The position numbers were made by a program, and so were the translations under genes. The notes under the pieces are model-generated. The model saw only the letters and a program-made list of their open reading frames with translations, was not told the DNA's origin and made no database searches. 64,000 nt of DNA from Amborella trichopoda (Eukaryota > Streptophyta > Magnoliopsida > Amborellales > Amborellaceae): contig NW_006499751.1 of the NCBI RefSeq assembly GCF_000471905.2, positions 610,526 to 674,525 on the forward strand, in the 5' to 3' direction. Shown one piece after another: positions 54,074 through 64,000 of this stretch. Positions within the stretch are counted from its first letter, which is position 1; each line of letters starts with the position of its first letter.

Positions 54074-55480
54074 TTAGGTATCGCCCATTGATAGGGGGCA
54101 TTGCCTTCTCTCCGTCAAGCTGTGCCAATATGTAAGCTCCATTTGGCAAGACCTTTTTACTATAAAGGGACCTTCCCACTTGGGTTCAAACTTCCCTTTA
54201 CACCGGCCATGCATAACAATCGGCCTCTTAAGGGCTAGAACTAGATCGCCACGGGCGAATGAGCTGACTTTGACAGACTTGTCAAAAGCTCTCTTCATTC
54301 TCCCTTGGTTGAGTACGAGGTTCTGCTGAGACTCTAACCTCCTTTCATCAAGTGCATCCAATTCTTGGTATCGAAGTTTGACTCTCTCATCTTCGGTTAG
54401 TCCTTGAGGTATAGCAACACGTAATGAAGGGATCTGACTTTTGAGAGGTAAAACTGCTTCACCCCCATAGACCAGAGAGTAGGAGTGGAATCAGTAGCAT
54501 TTCGTGTAGTAGTACGATAAGTCCATAGTGCTTCAGGAAGCTTCTCGTGTCAGTTCTTCTTCGTCTTTGATACCGATTTCGTAAAACGTTGCACAGAATC
54601 TTATTAAAGGCCTCAGCCAAGTCATTCGCCCGAGGGTGGTACATAGTCGAGTATCTCCATTCAAAACCAAACTGTTTAACCAGGCGATCAATATGATGAC
54701 TTCGAAATTGGGGGCCATTGTCCGAGATAATTCTGTCACGCACCCCAAATGATATATAATGTGATGTTGGACGAAGTTGGTCACTGTTGTCCCAAGAACT
54801 TGCTTAAGGGGGACCGCTTCAGCCCACTTAGAGAAATAATTTGTTGTAGCTAGAATAAAGGCATGGCCCATCGCCGAAGGAGCGGCAATAGACCCCACAA
54901 TGTCCATACCCCATTGTGAGAAGGGCCAGGATGCCACTGTAGGGTGTAAGGGCTCTAGAGGTTAATGAACAAGGCTTGAATGCATTTGGCATACCTAGCA
55001 CTTTTTAGCACAGTTTAAGGAATCAACAATCATGGAAGGCCAATAATACCCCAATCTGCATATCCATTCATATAGCTTAGGACTGGATTGGTGTAGTCCA
55101 CAAATGCCTAAGTGTACCTCTTCTAACACCTTATTTGCTTCATTCACGTCCACACATCTAGAAAGAATACCGTCAAATGACTGTCTGAAGAGACCATCGG
55201 GTATACTTGGTAGACATTTGACGTACACTATTGCGCTTGGCACGAACTTTTGGGAGTCTACCATGTTTTAGGAAACTAGTGATGGGCTCTCTCCAATCTT
55301 CTACCTGTTCAATTTTCGTGCATATTGAGTCGAAGAACTCGGGTTGCTGATTTTGAACCTTTGCTCCTTGACTCCGTGCCATTTCTTCTTCAGTCTTAAT
55401 TACTTCTTTAGCTGATAGAAGTGCTCCAAATGGATAAGGAGGGCACTCGGGGAAGATATTTCTCTCATCATCTGCGTCTA
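54074..55480 (-). pseudogene. E4 integrase (decayed)
   Basis: The minus strand reads YPFGALLSAKEVIKTEEEMA, FLKHGRLPKVRAKRN, then zinc-region remnants (GICGLHQSSPKLYEWICRLG). The core has WGMDIVGSIAAPS and DRIISDNGPQFRSHHIDRLV, with YSTMYHPRANDLAEAFNKIL further on. The end carries NQGRMKRAFDKSVKVSSF and PKWEGPFIVK. It is broken several times. Confidence 0.8.
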
Positions 55481-56480
55481 CCTTGGTTCTCAGTTGAATG
55501 TGTCTCCATTCTACTACCTAGACAAGCGTGGGACCTGATGAGGATAATTGAATTGTAGCCCCAAGTTTTGCCAGTGCATCAGCCTTCAAGTTTAGCCTCC
55601 TGAGGATGTGACTCAAGGATACGCCCTCAAACTGGGCCATATACGATTTTGCAGTATCATGATAAGGCTTGAGGGTGTCTTTCGTCATGTCATAGATCCT
55701 TTTGAGCTATCGAATAACCAACTCAAAGTCGCCATAGATCTTGAGCTGCTCCAAGTCGAGGTCGAAAGCTATCTCCAACCTGATTATAAGGGCTAGATAT
55801 TCTACCTCATTATGAGAACCAGCCTGAGCGAGAGAGAAAGAAAGTGGCAATACTCCTTTCGAATCCGGCACATCCTCGGTCTATTTGGAAGGCTCCATCG
55901 AAGTACAATTCGCACGCATGAGTAAGGTCAGCACAAAACACTTCTTCGTCAGGGAGGTCACTCGACAACAGATATTCCACCCGTTCGAGGTGTGCTGCCA
56001 GAAAATCAGTCAAGGCATGGCCCTTGATGGCCGTCTGTGGGACATACGTGATATCGAATTCCATCAGCAATAATGCCCACTTAGCAAGGTGCCCTGAGAA
56101 GCAGGGGCGTGTCATGAGAAACTTTACAGGATCTGCTTTTTATATAAGTTTCACTTCATGACCAAGTAAATATTGAGGAAGCTTTTGTACTACGAAGATT
56201 AGGGCCAAGCACATCTTCTCTATTGGGGGATAATTCTTCTCGACCCCTTGCATCCTACGGCTGAGATAATAAAGTGTCATTTCTTTTCCCGCATCATTGT
56301 TTTGTGCTAACAATGCCCCGAGTGACTCATCCAGAGTAGTCACATATAGGATGAGAGGTTTTCTCAACACTGGCATAGAAAGTACTGGAGGATTAAGCAA
56401 ATACTGCTTGATGTCATCAAGGGCTACTTGACATGCTTCATCCCAAATGGACGGATTATCCTTCTTTAACAGCTGTGTAA
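55481..56480 (-). pseudogene. E4 RNase H and second RNase H (decayed)
   Basis: The minus strand reads PLILYVTTLDESLGALLAQN, YYLSRRMQGVEKNYPPIEKM, YLLGHEVKLI and KWALLLMEFDITYVPQTAIK. The second RNase H begins with CELYFDGAFQIDRG and continues to HILRRLNLKADALAKLG near 55580. Confidence 0.8.
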
Positions 56481-57440
56481 AGGGTTTACAGTGACCTGAG
56501 AGATTTTAGATGAACCTGCGTATATATGCGAGCTATCCTTGAAGAGAATGCAGTTCTCGCAGTGTAGTTGGGGATGGCATTTCTTGGAACGCCTTATCTT
56601 GACTAGCTCAACTTCAAGCCCTCAATGTCAGAAAATGAACCCTAAGAACTTTCTCGAACGCATTCCAAAAGCGCATTTCAGTGGGTTCATTTTAAGTTGA
56701 TGAAGGCGTAGTGGCTCAAATACCTTTTCGAGGTCTCTCATGTGAGCATCCTACTCTTCGAATTTTACCACCAGATCATCCACAAAACACTCAACCTCTT
56801 TTTGCATCATGTCTTTGAAGATGGTCGTCATTGCTCTTTGGTATGTTGCACCAGCATTCTTTAATCCAAAAGGCATCATTGTGTAATAGGAGACCCCTTT
56901 TAGAGTTAAGAACGCAGTGGATTCCTTATTTTCGGGTGCCATCCGTATCTGATTATACTTGGAGTACCTGTCCATGAAGGAGAAGACTTGACAGTGATCC
57001 GTTGAATGGATGAGCATCTCGGTGAATGGAAATGGGAAGTCATCCTTGAGACAGGCGATATTAAGGTCGTGAAAGTCAATGCAAACCCTGATTTGGCCAT
57101 TCTTCTTCTTGATTGAAACAACATTTGCCAGGCATTTCAGGTACTTGACTTCACGAATGAAGCCTGCTTGTCTGAGTTTAATAACTTCGGTGTCTATCTG
57201 CATTTCAAGGGCAGGCATGAACCTCCTTGATTTTTGCTTGACCGGTTTGATAGTCGGATCGATGTTGAGATGGTGAACGGCAACTTGAGAGTCTAAACCA
57301 GGCATCTCATAGTAATGCTAAGCAAATACATCTTGGTTTGCTCTTAAGAAAGTAATGAGATTTTATTTTTCTTCTAGAGACATATTTCCCGAGATGAAAG
57401 TAGGCCTAGAGTCGACTTCATCTCCTAGACTTATTTCTTG
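56481..57440 (-). pseudogene. E4 reverse transcriptase (decayed)
   Basis: One open piece of about 184 codons (56751-57305) reads MPGLDSQVAVHHLNIDPTIK, KKNGQIRVCIDFHDLNIACL, SFMDRYSKYNQIRMAPENKE and YTMMPFGLKNAGATYQRAMT, then a CFVDD catalytic box near 56785. The C-terminal part continues to about 56480 in broken pieces. Confidence 0.8.
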
Positions 57441-58620
57441 GAGTTTGTCTGTGGTGGCTTGACCTCCTTCTTCCCATTCTTCTAGAGCCTCTTGCGTCTC
57501 TTCATCGTTTTTTTCAGAGGTATTTTCATCAACCTCAAATGTGGAGACCTATAATCCTGACATCTCTGCCTCCAATAGGGCTCCAGTGTAGGTCATGATT
57601 TATGTGCCTTTCTCAAACCGAGGGACAGAAGGGTCAACCTCAAACATGGAAAGCATATCGGGTTGCAGGAGCTTGTCTTGAAAATTAAGGGGGATTTGAG
57701 GTTCAGTGATGGTGAGGGGAGAAGCGTACTTGTATGAATCATATGGTATTTGCATGGGTGCCTTCAGTGTTTACCCTGTGCTGGTTGGTGCTTCATAGAC
57801 TTGTATCATGTGACAAGCTTCTTGAGAATAAAAACTCAGCCCCCTTGATTCTCTCAGTCTTTGCTCAAAGTCGGGCTCAAGGAGCCACTGGGGTTTCTTC
57901 GACCTTGACTTTTTGTGCTTCTTTGAAGAAGGTGGCTCTACTTTAGCTTTAGCTGCCAAGGCATTAGCAACTGTTAAGAATCCAACTACCTGGGCCAGGG
58001 TCTTTTTCAAACACTTACGTTGCGTCCTGGTTATATTGGATCATTCAAGTTCTCTATCGAGAGCTTCGAAGTCCAGACATTTCAAGGTCGTACCTACATG
58101 CGACAGAGAAGGGGAAGGGTGAGAAGTAGAAGAAGAAGAAGGAGAGGGTTAAAAAGTGGGGGACTTTTAAGGTCGTTCCCCTCATCAGACCAATCTGGGC
58201 AGGTTTTTACGTCATCACTGTGGTTTGACATGTGCGGGGGGTCTTTTAGGCCTTTCCCTTGCTTAGACCGTTGGGGAATGCTTTTAACGACGTCACTCTC
58301 ATTGGGCATATGCAGGGGGTCTTTTAGGTCTTTCCCTTACTTAGACCGTTGGGGGAGTGCTTTTAACATTGTCACCCTCATTGGATGTGCTCTAAGGAGA
58401 AGATGACATGGGGACATCTTCTTGATGGGAAGGAAGGAGGATCGTGCCAGGGATAAAGTCCAGTAAAGTCGGAAGTGGGGAAAGGGGCCTGAGAAATTCC
58501 TGCTCAACTAGAGGTTGAGTAATCTTGTTTCTCCAGCGAGCAGCTCTTGGTGCCCGTCTCCTTTTGGTTTTCTGAGGTGGCGTTTGATTTGTCTCACTGG
58601 GCTGGTGAATAGCCATAGCT
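57441..58620 (-). pseudogene. E4 gag-pol linker with peptide repeats and conserved unknown segment
   Basis: FLRPLSPLPTLLDFIP is followed by the clearest tandem peptide repeats of the family (SDVVKSIPQRSKQGKGLKDP, then SDDVKTCPDWSDEGNDLKSP). The conserved segment follows with LKKTLAQVVGFLTVANALAA, EPDFEQRLRESRGLSF and EACHMIQVYEAP (about 57771-58010). The acidic EEWEEGG and LGDEVDSRPTFIS run precedes RT. No known domain was recognised. Confidence 0.6.
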
Positions 58621-60770
58621 TGGCGGACTGCTTCTCGTCTTAAAGACTTGAGTCTACTTCGCCCATGGTGGACTATCCATGGCTAGGAAGTTGAGGGTTC
58701 AGCAGAGTCTTAATCATTATTATGAAGGTCTTGTGTCGGGAGATCCTCTTGCACCAGTGGAGCAGTGGCTTGGGGATCATTTACTGGGACGTTGTAAAAC
58801 GCTTAACATTCCCGCATTTTCTTTGAGAATATATCATGGAAACTGGTGCATTCCCACAGGTAGTGGCCCCATTTCTAATGGTACGGACACCAACGGTCCT
58901 CAATCCCTTGAGCCAGGCGTCGGGGCTGCCTTGCCTGTTTCGGTGTGTTTATAACAAAGAAGGCATGAAGGATTATAACAAAGAAGGTGTGAAGGATTAT
59001 AACAAAGAAGGCATGAAGGATTCCATGGGCTTCGTCTTCCTCTTGGACGGTTACTGCATGGGAGGCTTTTGCTGCACCGAATACCTTCTTTAAGTCCTCA
59101 AGCTTTATCTGACCCTTCTAAATCAGGGCCTCAATGATATCTTTTAGAGTGAAGCAGTCATCTGTGGGGTGATTGATTCTTTGATGATAGGCACAATAAT
59201 TTGCCTGAGTATCGAGCCCAGCTTGTTCAGGGAACTTGGCTTCTGAAAGCTCAATCATATTTTGTTCCAATAATAACCGGAACAGTGTAGGGACCCATTC
59301 CTTCACAAAGGGGTAGACCTTGTTCCTATGCCTGGTGAAATAATCATCCCGATTAAGATTCGCTGGCGGGGGTACTCAGTTGTATGATTGTTGTTGCTTA
59401 GTTGTCTGAGGAGTCGTCTTTACTGTGGTCACCCCTTTGGAGAGATCCAAAGTTTGGGAGGGAGCCTTCTTCGAAACAGTGATTGCGACAGCTTCACTGA
59501 TCACTCCTTTTTGTTGTATGCTCAGGTGTTAGCCCGAGAGCTTCCATTGCCCCAGTTGTTCCCCGAGCTTGCAAACAGTTGTCGTGACCCACCATGGTGG
59601 CGTGATAGACTTTCTATGCAGACTGATTTAGAAATCAGCTCTGACATGGCAGTCATATTAAAGGCCTCGACATGTAAAGCAATTTCAGGTAGCATGTTCC
59701 ACACGCAAGTTTGGACTGCTTCCTTATCAAGCATGGGATTGGGATGGCGAGCAGCTAAATTTTTCCATCTTGATATGAACTGGTCCAGGGTTCATCAGGG
59801 TCTCGATGGTTTGAACCTCTCTCTCGACCTCATAGAAATGACAGTGGAATAGCTTCTCCATTTCCTCCCAAGTATGCACTGAGTTAGGGGGAAGTCGAGC
59901 ATACCACTGAAAAGCTGGGCCGTCAAGTGTTTCAACAAACTGACGGAGAAGGAGTCTCCCATCAGCCACTGTTTCTCGACATGCTACTTGGAAGTGGACG
60001 TGGTTCCGTTGAATAGGGGAAACTTCCCTTTCTTGTAATCTGAGTGAAACGAGACCTGGTCAATGTATGAAGGGTAAGGCCTTTGATAAGGCGTTGCACC
60101 CTGTATCCCCGGAATTTGCATGTTCTTTAATCTATGGGTTACCATAGCATCTATGTTTGCCTGTGAGACGGGGTAGGAGACAGAAGTGTCTTGTGAGGTA
60201 GAGAGAAGGGGCTGCCTTGGAGGTGCACCATCTGAGTGGTGGGAATTGACCTCATGGTTAGCTGATTGTCGTACAATGTCTATACGATCAATCTTCTCCA
60301 TCATTGCCCGCACCATAACTTCAAACTTGTTCATGCGGTCTTCTTACGAGTCAGGTTCGTCTATAACCATCACGTTGACTATTTCTTCAGGGAGGTCAGC
60401 CCTAGTTACAGTTGAGGGCTTGCGAACTTGACGGGTCGCACGCGGCAAATCAGTCACCAGGGTGCCAGCATGCCTTGACTGAACTTGACTTTTGTATGCC
60501 GATCGCGTGAGGACCAGTTCTCGACGGTCTTGGGACCATGGCTGCTTAGGGGCTGGGTTGTCTTCTACGATGCTAACAATAGTGTAGGGCTCATGGAGCT
60601 TTTCTTCAGGCTTCGACGTCTGAAGAGGGTAGAAGGGGTTCAAGCGAAGAGGGTCATCAGAGCTGGCTACCTCGACTGCCTTGGTCACTTGCTTGGTGAG
60701 AATTCGCAAACCCCTATCGCGTTTAGCTTTGCGGTTTTGATGGACCTCGCGCCAAAACTGTGATCAGGCC
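58621..60770 (-). pseudogene. E4 gag (decayed)
   Basis: The N-terminus reads RILTKQVTKAVEVA and LRLNPFYPLQTS, then MNKFEVMVRAMMEKIDRIDI and VSQANIDAMVTHRLKN. The gag core at about 59520-59970 has QWYARLPPNSVHTWEEMEKL, HCHFYEVEREVQTIE and WNMLPEIALHVEAFN. The knuckle CAYHQRINHPTDDC lies near 59180. The last part contains three near-identical 24-bp units (about 58950-59022). It is broken several times. Confidence 0.8.
58950..59022. repeat. Short 24-bp tandem repeat in E4 gag region
   Basis: Three units of ATAACAAAGAAGG.(A/G)TGAAGG plus ATT lie head to tail. The copies are nearly identical, so the expansion is recent relative to the element. Confidence 0.8.
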
Positions 60771-61978
60771 TGCGACTGGTCAGCTCTTCTTGCACAAGAT
60801 AGAGCTGTCTCCATCAGATGAGACAAAGGATGAGGGTCAGGAATTAGAGTCATCTTGGTCCGAGGAGGATGAAGAACTTGATCTTTCATAAGGTCTTTAG
60901 CCCGAGCTCTCTTGTGGGCTCCAAAGACGCGATCGAAGTGATGAGCCTGGTTCAGGATGGTGCTCTTGGGAAAGGTCTTCGAGTACCATGGCTGAAGGTG
61001 CTTGCTCGAAGAAGGAGGAGTGGGTAAGAGCAGGGTTGACCCATGAGAACGCCTGAGTCGAGGGCGAGGGGCTGTTTGAAACGGTGACGTGTGTGCGCCC
61101 CTTGAAGAAGGATCATGGGTAATCTGGGGGTCAGCCCGGGCTCGAGCAAGTGGTCTAGCCTTAAGAGGCCAAGAGCTGTGAGCAAGTGTCTATAAGAGAA
61201 TAGGGGGATGCCTGCCCCTTACAAGGTGTGCTTGTGTGTATGGAGTAGGAGGATGAGAAGATCGTCTCCTGTGTACTCGAGTTGGTGCACTAACAGCGTT
61301 GCCCTGAGCAATAGGATGCATATGAGCAGCGTATGCAGAACCTAGCCTTGAGAGGTTTGATCCTGACCGTTAACTCAAGGTAATGTAAGGGTTGCCCCGA
61401 GGTATGACACGAGTGAGTGACCCACGAGCCTTATGGTGTGTGAGAGGGGTGGAGGCCGCAAGGTCTCCGCCATGATGTGTTGATCCTTCAGTGATAGAGA
61501 CTCGTGGTGGTGCAGGAATGTGGGGGGTAGCCTTACAGCGACCCATAAGAGCAACGACAACTTGTTTGCCTTTTGCAGAGAGGGACTGGGCAGCCTTCTG
61601 GCATACCTCAGCAATACGACCGACAAGTGGCTTGTCGCCGGCAGGGTGGGTGCTGTGTGCGGCAATAGATGTGTTGTCGATGCAAGGTGCCTTGGTGGAG
61701 GTTCCACCGGAGTGAGGAGATGGGGAGTTAGGGACTTTTAAGTCCCTTCTCACGCCAATCCAGGTTAAGAACTTGGAGCTAGACCTGGGGTCTTTGCTCT
61801 AAAGAAGGGTTGGGAACGAAGTTAGATGAACTTGTTCCCTAGGGACACTCGCTAATGCGGAGATAAGAAAATCTCCGATCCAGATGAATGGGTTACATAA
61901 CCCAGCAAACATAAGTGCAGATAGAAAATAACAAGAGAAACTCAGCCAAACAAGTACGATCCGACTAAGGGGTAGTAA
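60771..61978 (-). pseudogene. E4 leader region with conserved frame
   Basis: The minus strand from about 61753 reads RRDLKVPNSPSPH, TSTKAPCIDN, AAHSTHPAGDKPLVGR and SLSAKGKQVVVALMGRCKAT, open for 127 codons. This is the best-kept copy of the leader frame shared with E1 and E3. It is Ser/Pro/Thr-rich with no known domain. Confidence 0.5.
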
Positions 61979-61997
61979 GTCCCCAATGGAGTCGCCA
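61979..61997 (-). other. E4 primer-binding site
   Basis: The minus strand reads TGGCGACTCCATTGGGGAC three bases after the LTR end, the same Arg-type site as E1 and E3. Confidence 0.8.
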
Positions 61998-62869
61998 AGC
62001 TGGTTAGGTAGCTCGATCTCGCCCTCTAGATCAAGATGATCGGGAGGCACTCATCTCCGGTTTCAGTGAGACCTGAAACTTTTTGAGACCACTCTCTTGG
62101 GATCCTCGTTCGAGAACAAGGGCAAGTATTACCAACCAATGAGAGAGGAATTTAAGGTGGGTTCGGGACTTACTCAGGCTAACTCGAGTGGGTGCCCTCT
62201 TAGATCACGAAGAAAGCCCCCTAGTAGTAAATCTGGTTCGGAATCGCTTCCCTTGGCTTGTATTCTCCTATTTCTGCAATCACACACATATGGAAAATTT
62301 TACAAGACAGGTGGGACAAGGGACCATGCCTTGCCTTCAGGTGAAGGTACACAGGCGTGCACATTTAAAGGATAAGAAGAATGGGAAAATGAAGATTGGG
62401 GTAAGAAGAATTCGATCGAGTGGTGAGACCGACACAATGACCTGACTAGTAGGTAATTGATCTGTTGTTGTAGTAAAATGGGCTCGGTAGCTCAGACCGG
62501 CTTAACAGAGTTACTATTAGAAGATTGTATCAATACCGACTAGCTAGACACAATGACTTGTCAGTCGTGACAATAAAGCGAGCACAGTAACTATGACCAG
62601 CACAACAACATTAAAGCTAAACGACATGACTACAATTGAATGTCAATCTCAACCATTCTTGATCAAAGGAGAGAATAAAAAAAAGAAGAGAGATCATAGA
62701 GAGAAAGAAAAGAAGAGAGAGAGATGAGGAGAGAGAAAAGAAGAAGATAAAAGAGAAGAAACATAGTAGGATAGAAAACCATGAGAGAAGAAGAAGAGAG
62801 AGAAGGGAAGGAAAGGAGGAGGAGGACACAGATGGGAATGAGAGGGGAGGGAAAAGTCAGACAACAATG

Positions 62870-63410
62870 GCTTCTGTCGGCTATGAAGTAAAGAAAGAGG
62901 AGAGTGAAAGCACGCAAGTGGCAAATGGCTTGCGCTAGCTGTTTCATAAAAAAGAGGAGAGGGAAAGCTCGGTCAGCGATGGCTTCCATAGAAAGAGGGA
63001 GAAAACCCAGCCGGCGATAAGTTTGTGCCAGTTGCGACAAAGGAAAAGAAAAAGAGAGGAACCCAGTTGACCCTAAGCTTGCGCCGGTTGTGACAGAATA
63101 GAAGAAAAGAGAAGAAAGAGAGAGAAACTCGGTCGATGATAGGCTTGCACCGGTTGTGACAGAAGAGAAGAAAGAGAGAGAAAACTCATTCGGCGCTAGG
63201 TTTACGCTGGTTGTGACAGAAGAGAAAAAAGAGAGAGAAAACCCAACCGACAATAGGCTTGCGAGGGTATACCAAAGGAGAAAAAAAAAAGGAACCCAGT
63301 CGGCGTTAGGCTTGCGCTAATTGTGACAGAACATAAGAGAATAGAAGAGAGAGAAAGAGAAACCCGATCGACATTAGGCTTGCGCCAATTGGGCTAAGGC
63401 CTGGCTCACT
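62870..63410. repeat. 55-65-bp minisatellite in E4 LTR
   Basis: About eight units combine GAGAGAAAACCCAGTCGGCG, TTAGGCTTGCGC..GTTGTG and ACAGAAGAGAAGAAAGAG. As in E3, each unit joins a piece of the purine/pyrimidine tract to a variable half, but the variable half is unrelated to that of E3. Confidence 0.75.
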
Positions 63411-63786
63411 GTTCATGTCTCAAGAGCACGAAGGCATCACACCAGGCGATAGGTTCACCATACGTGAATGGAGAAAGAGAAGCAGGGAATGAGGGACATG
63501 ATAGACCAGAGGAGGAAGAGAGAGAAAGGGATAAAGATGAGAAAAAGAGAGAAAGAAAGATAGAGATGAGAAAAGAGGGAAAAGAGGAGGGCAGAGAGGG
63601 AGAAAAGAGGAAAGAGAAAGAGAGAAAAGAGGAGAGAGAAAATTACCTTACCAAAGGTACCGACCATTTTCTACTCTCTCCACTCTCTCTCTCCAAGACG
63701 CACCCATGAACGCAAGCAATAAGCGAAATTTTATTGAATGAATGAAAGTTGAACCCAAGGTTTTTTTTACAATGAAGCTTTGCATG

Positions 63787-63818
63787 TTTATATAGAATTC
63801 GGCCCAAACATGGGTGGA
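63787..63818 (-). promoter_or_regulatory. E4 LTR promoter core
   Basis: The minus strand reads GTCCACCCATGTTTGGGCCG, then AATTC and TATATAAACATG. It is the clearest TATA box among the four LTRs of this family, with the conserved motif just upstream. Confidence 0.6.
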
Positions 63819-64000
63819 CGCCCAAAAACTACCTAAAATTGAAGATAATTAAGTGCTGCTTCCCGATAACTTGCGTGATCTTCCATGACTAATCCGGAGT
63901 TGCTCTGATGCCCGTTTGATCAAAAGATTATTGTTTTCTTGTAGGGCTCGGCATGGCGATTGATTTGATACCAATTTCAAGTCATGAATCATGTTTTTGG

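Larger units (their letters stand above)
49600..64000 (-). mobile_element. E4: Tat/Ogre-like Ty3-Gypsy element (E1 family), runs off right edge
   Basis: Read on the minus strand: 5' LTR (partly outside the window), primer site, leader, gag, linker, RT, RNase H, second RNase H, integrase and a 4.4-kb 3' region. No 3' LTR was found before the E3 junction. Protein blocks match E1 and E3 throughout. The 3' region matches E1. Coding regions carry roughly ten to fifteen breaks. It cannot be dated from its own LTRs in this window. Confidence 0.8.
62001..64000 (-). repeat. E4 5' LTR (partial, continues past the window)
   Basis: The inner end is TGGTTAGG (minus strand CCTAACCA). Inner blocks match the E1 and E3 LTRs (GTGATCTAAGAGGGCACCCA, GGGCGAGATCGAG). 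The outer part in the window matches E1 near 28430-28560 (GGTATCAAATC.ATCGCCATG, GATCACGCAAG). It contains purine-rich tracts at 62650-62830 and 63470-63650, a minisatellite and a TATA core. At least 2.0 kb. Confidence 0.8.

Noticed and set aside
62663-63253. Minus-strand frame of 196 codons in the E4 LTR
   Set aside because: It is produced by the purine-rich tract and the tandem repeat. It is periodic and not protein-like.
1-64000. Host protein-coding genes, tRNA or rRNA genes
   Set aside because: No exon-like conserved host protein and no tRNA or rRNA pattern was found. All coding signals belong to mobile or viral elements.

Overview
This window is plant nuclear DNA, almost certainly from a flowering plant. 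It is a block of nested, decayed transposable elements with no recognisable host gene. The plant assignment rests on the element types: Ty3/Gypsy elements of the Tat lineage (Ogre-like, with RNase H followed by a second archaeal-type RNase H, very long non-coding tracts and an Arg-type primer site), a Ty1/Copia element, and what looks like an endogenous caulimovirid. The species cannot be told from this sequence. Two runs of N (11776-12321 and 30983-31394) are assembly gaps.

Layout. (1) 1-340: AT-rich flank ending in a small foldback repeat. (2) Element E1, about 341-30006, plus strand: partial 5' LTR, primer site, leader, gag, a linker of unknown function, RT, RNase H, second RNase H, integrase, a 4.7-kb 3' region with minisatellites, and a 3' LTR. 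(3) Element E2, 5471-18784, minus strand, inserted in E1's linker with a 5-bp target duplication (CAAAG): two LTRs, gag, protease with a G-patch-like segment, RT, RNases H and integrase. (4) 30007-34264: AT-rich remains of a probable endogenous pararetrovirus, with pieces in both orientations. (5) About 34400-37616: the front half of a Copia element (short LTR, primer site, gag, protease, integrase), cut off by (6) element E3, 37617 to about 49600, plus strand, same family as E1. (7) Element E4, about 49600-64000, minus strand, same family, running off the right edge inside its 5' LTR. E3 and E4 meet tail to tail and neither shows a 3' LTR.

All elements are fossils: every coding region is interrupted many times (roughly ten to fifteen breaks in each Tat element). 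Hand comparison of short LTR stretches shows about 10-13% difference for both E1 and E2, which points to insertions some millions of years old.

The best leads are features shared by independent copies of the E1/E3/E4 family: a conserved protein segment of unknown function plus short peptide repeats between gag and RT, where no protease was recognised; a TATA-like element reading antisense from the 3' region in E1 and E4 (and perhaps E2); a 35-bp minisatellite kept in the 3' regions of E1 and E4; a conserved motif just upstream of the LTR TATA box; LTR-specific minisatellites; clusters of the palindromic motif GGGCGACAC in E2's LTRs and leader; and the LTR-less tail-to-tail E3/E4 junction.
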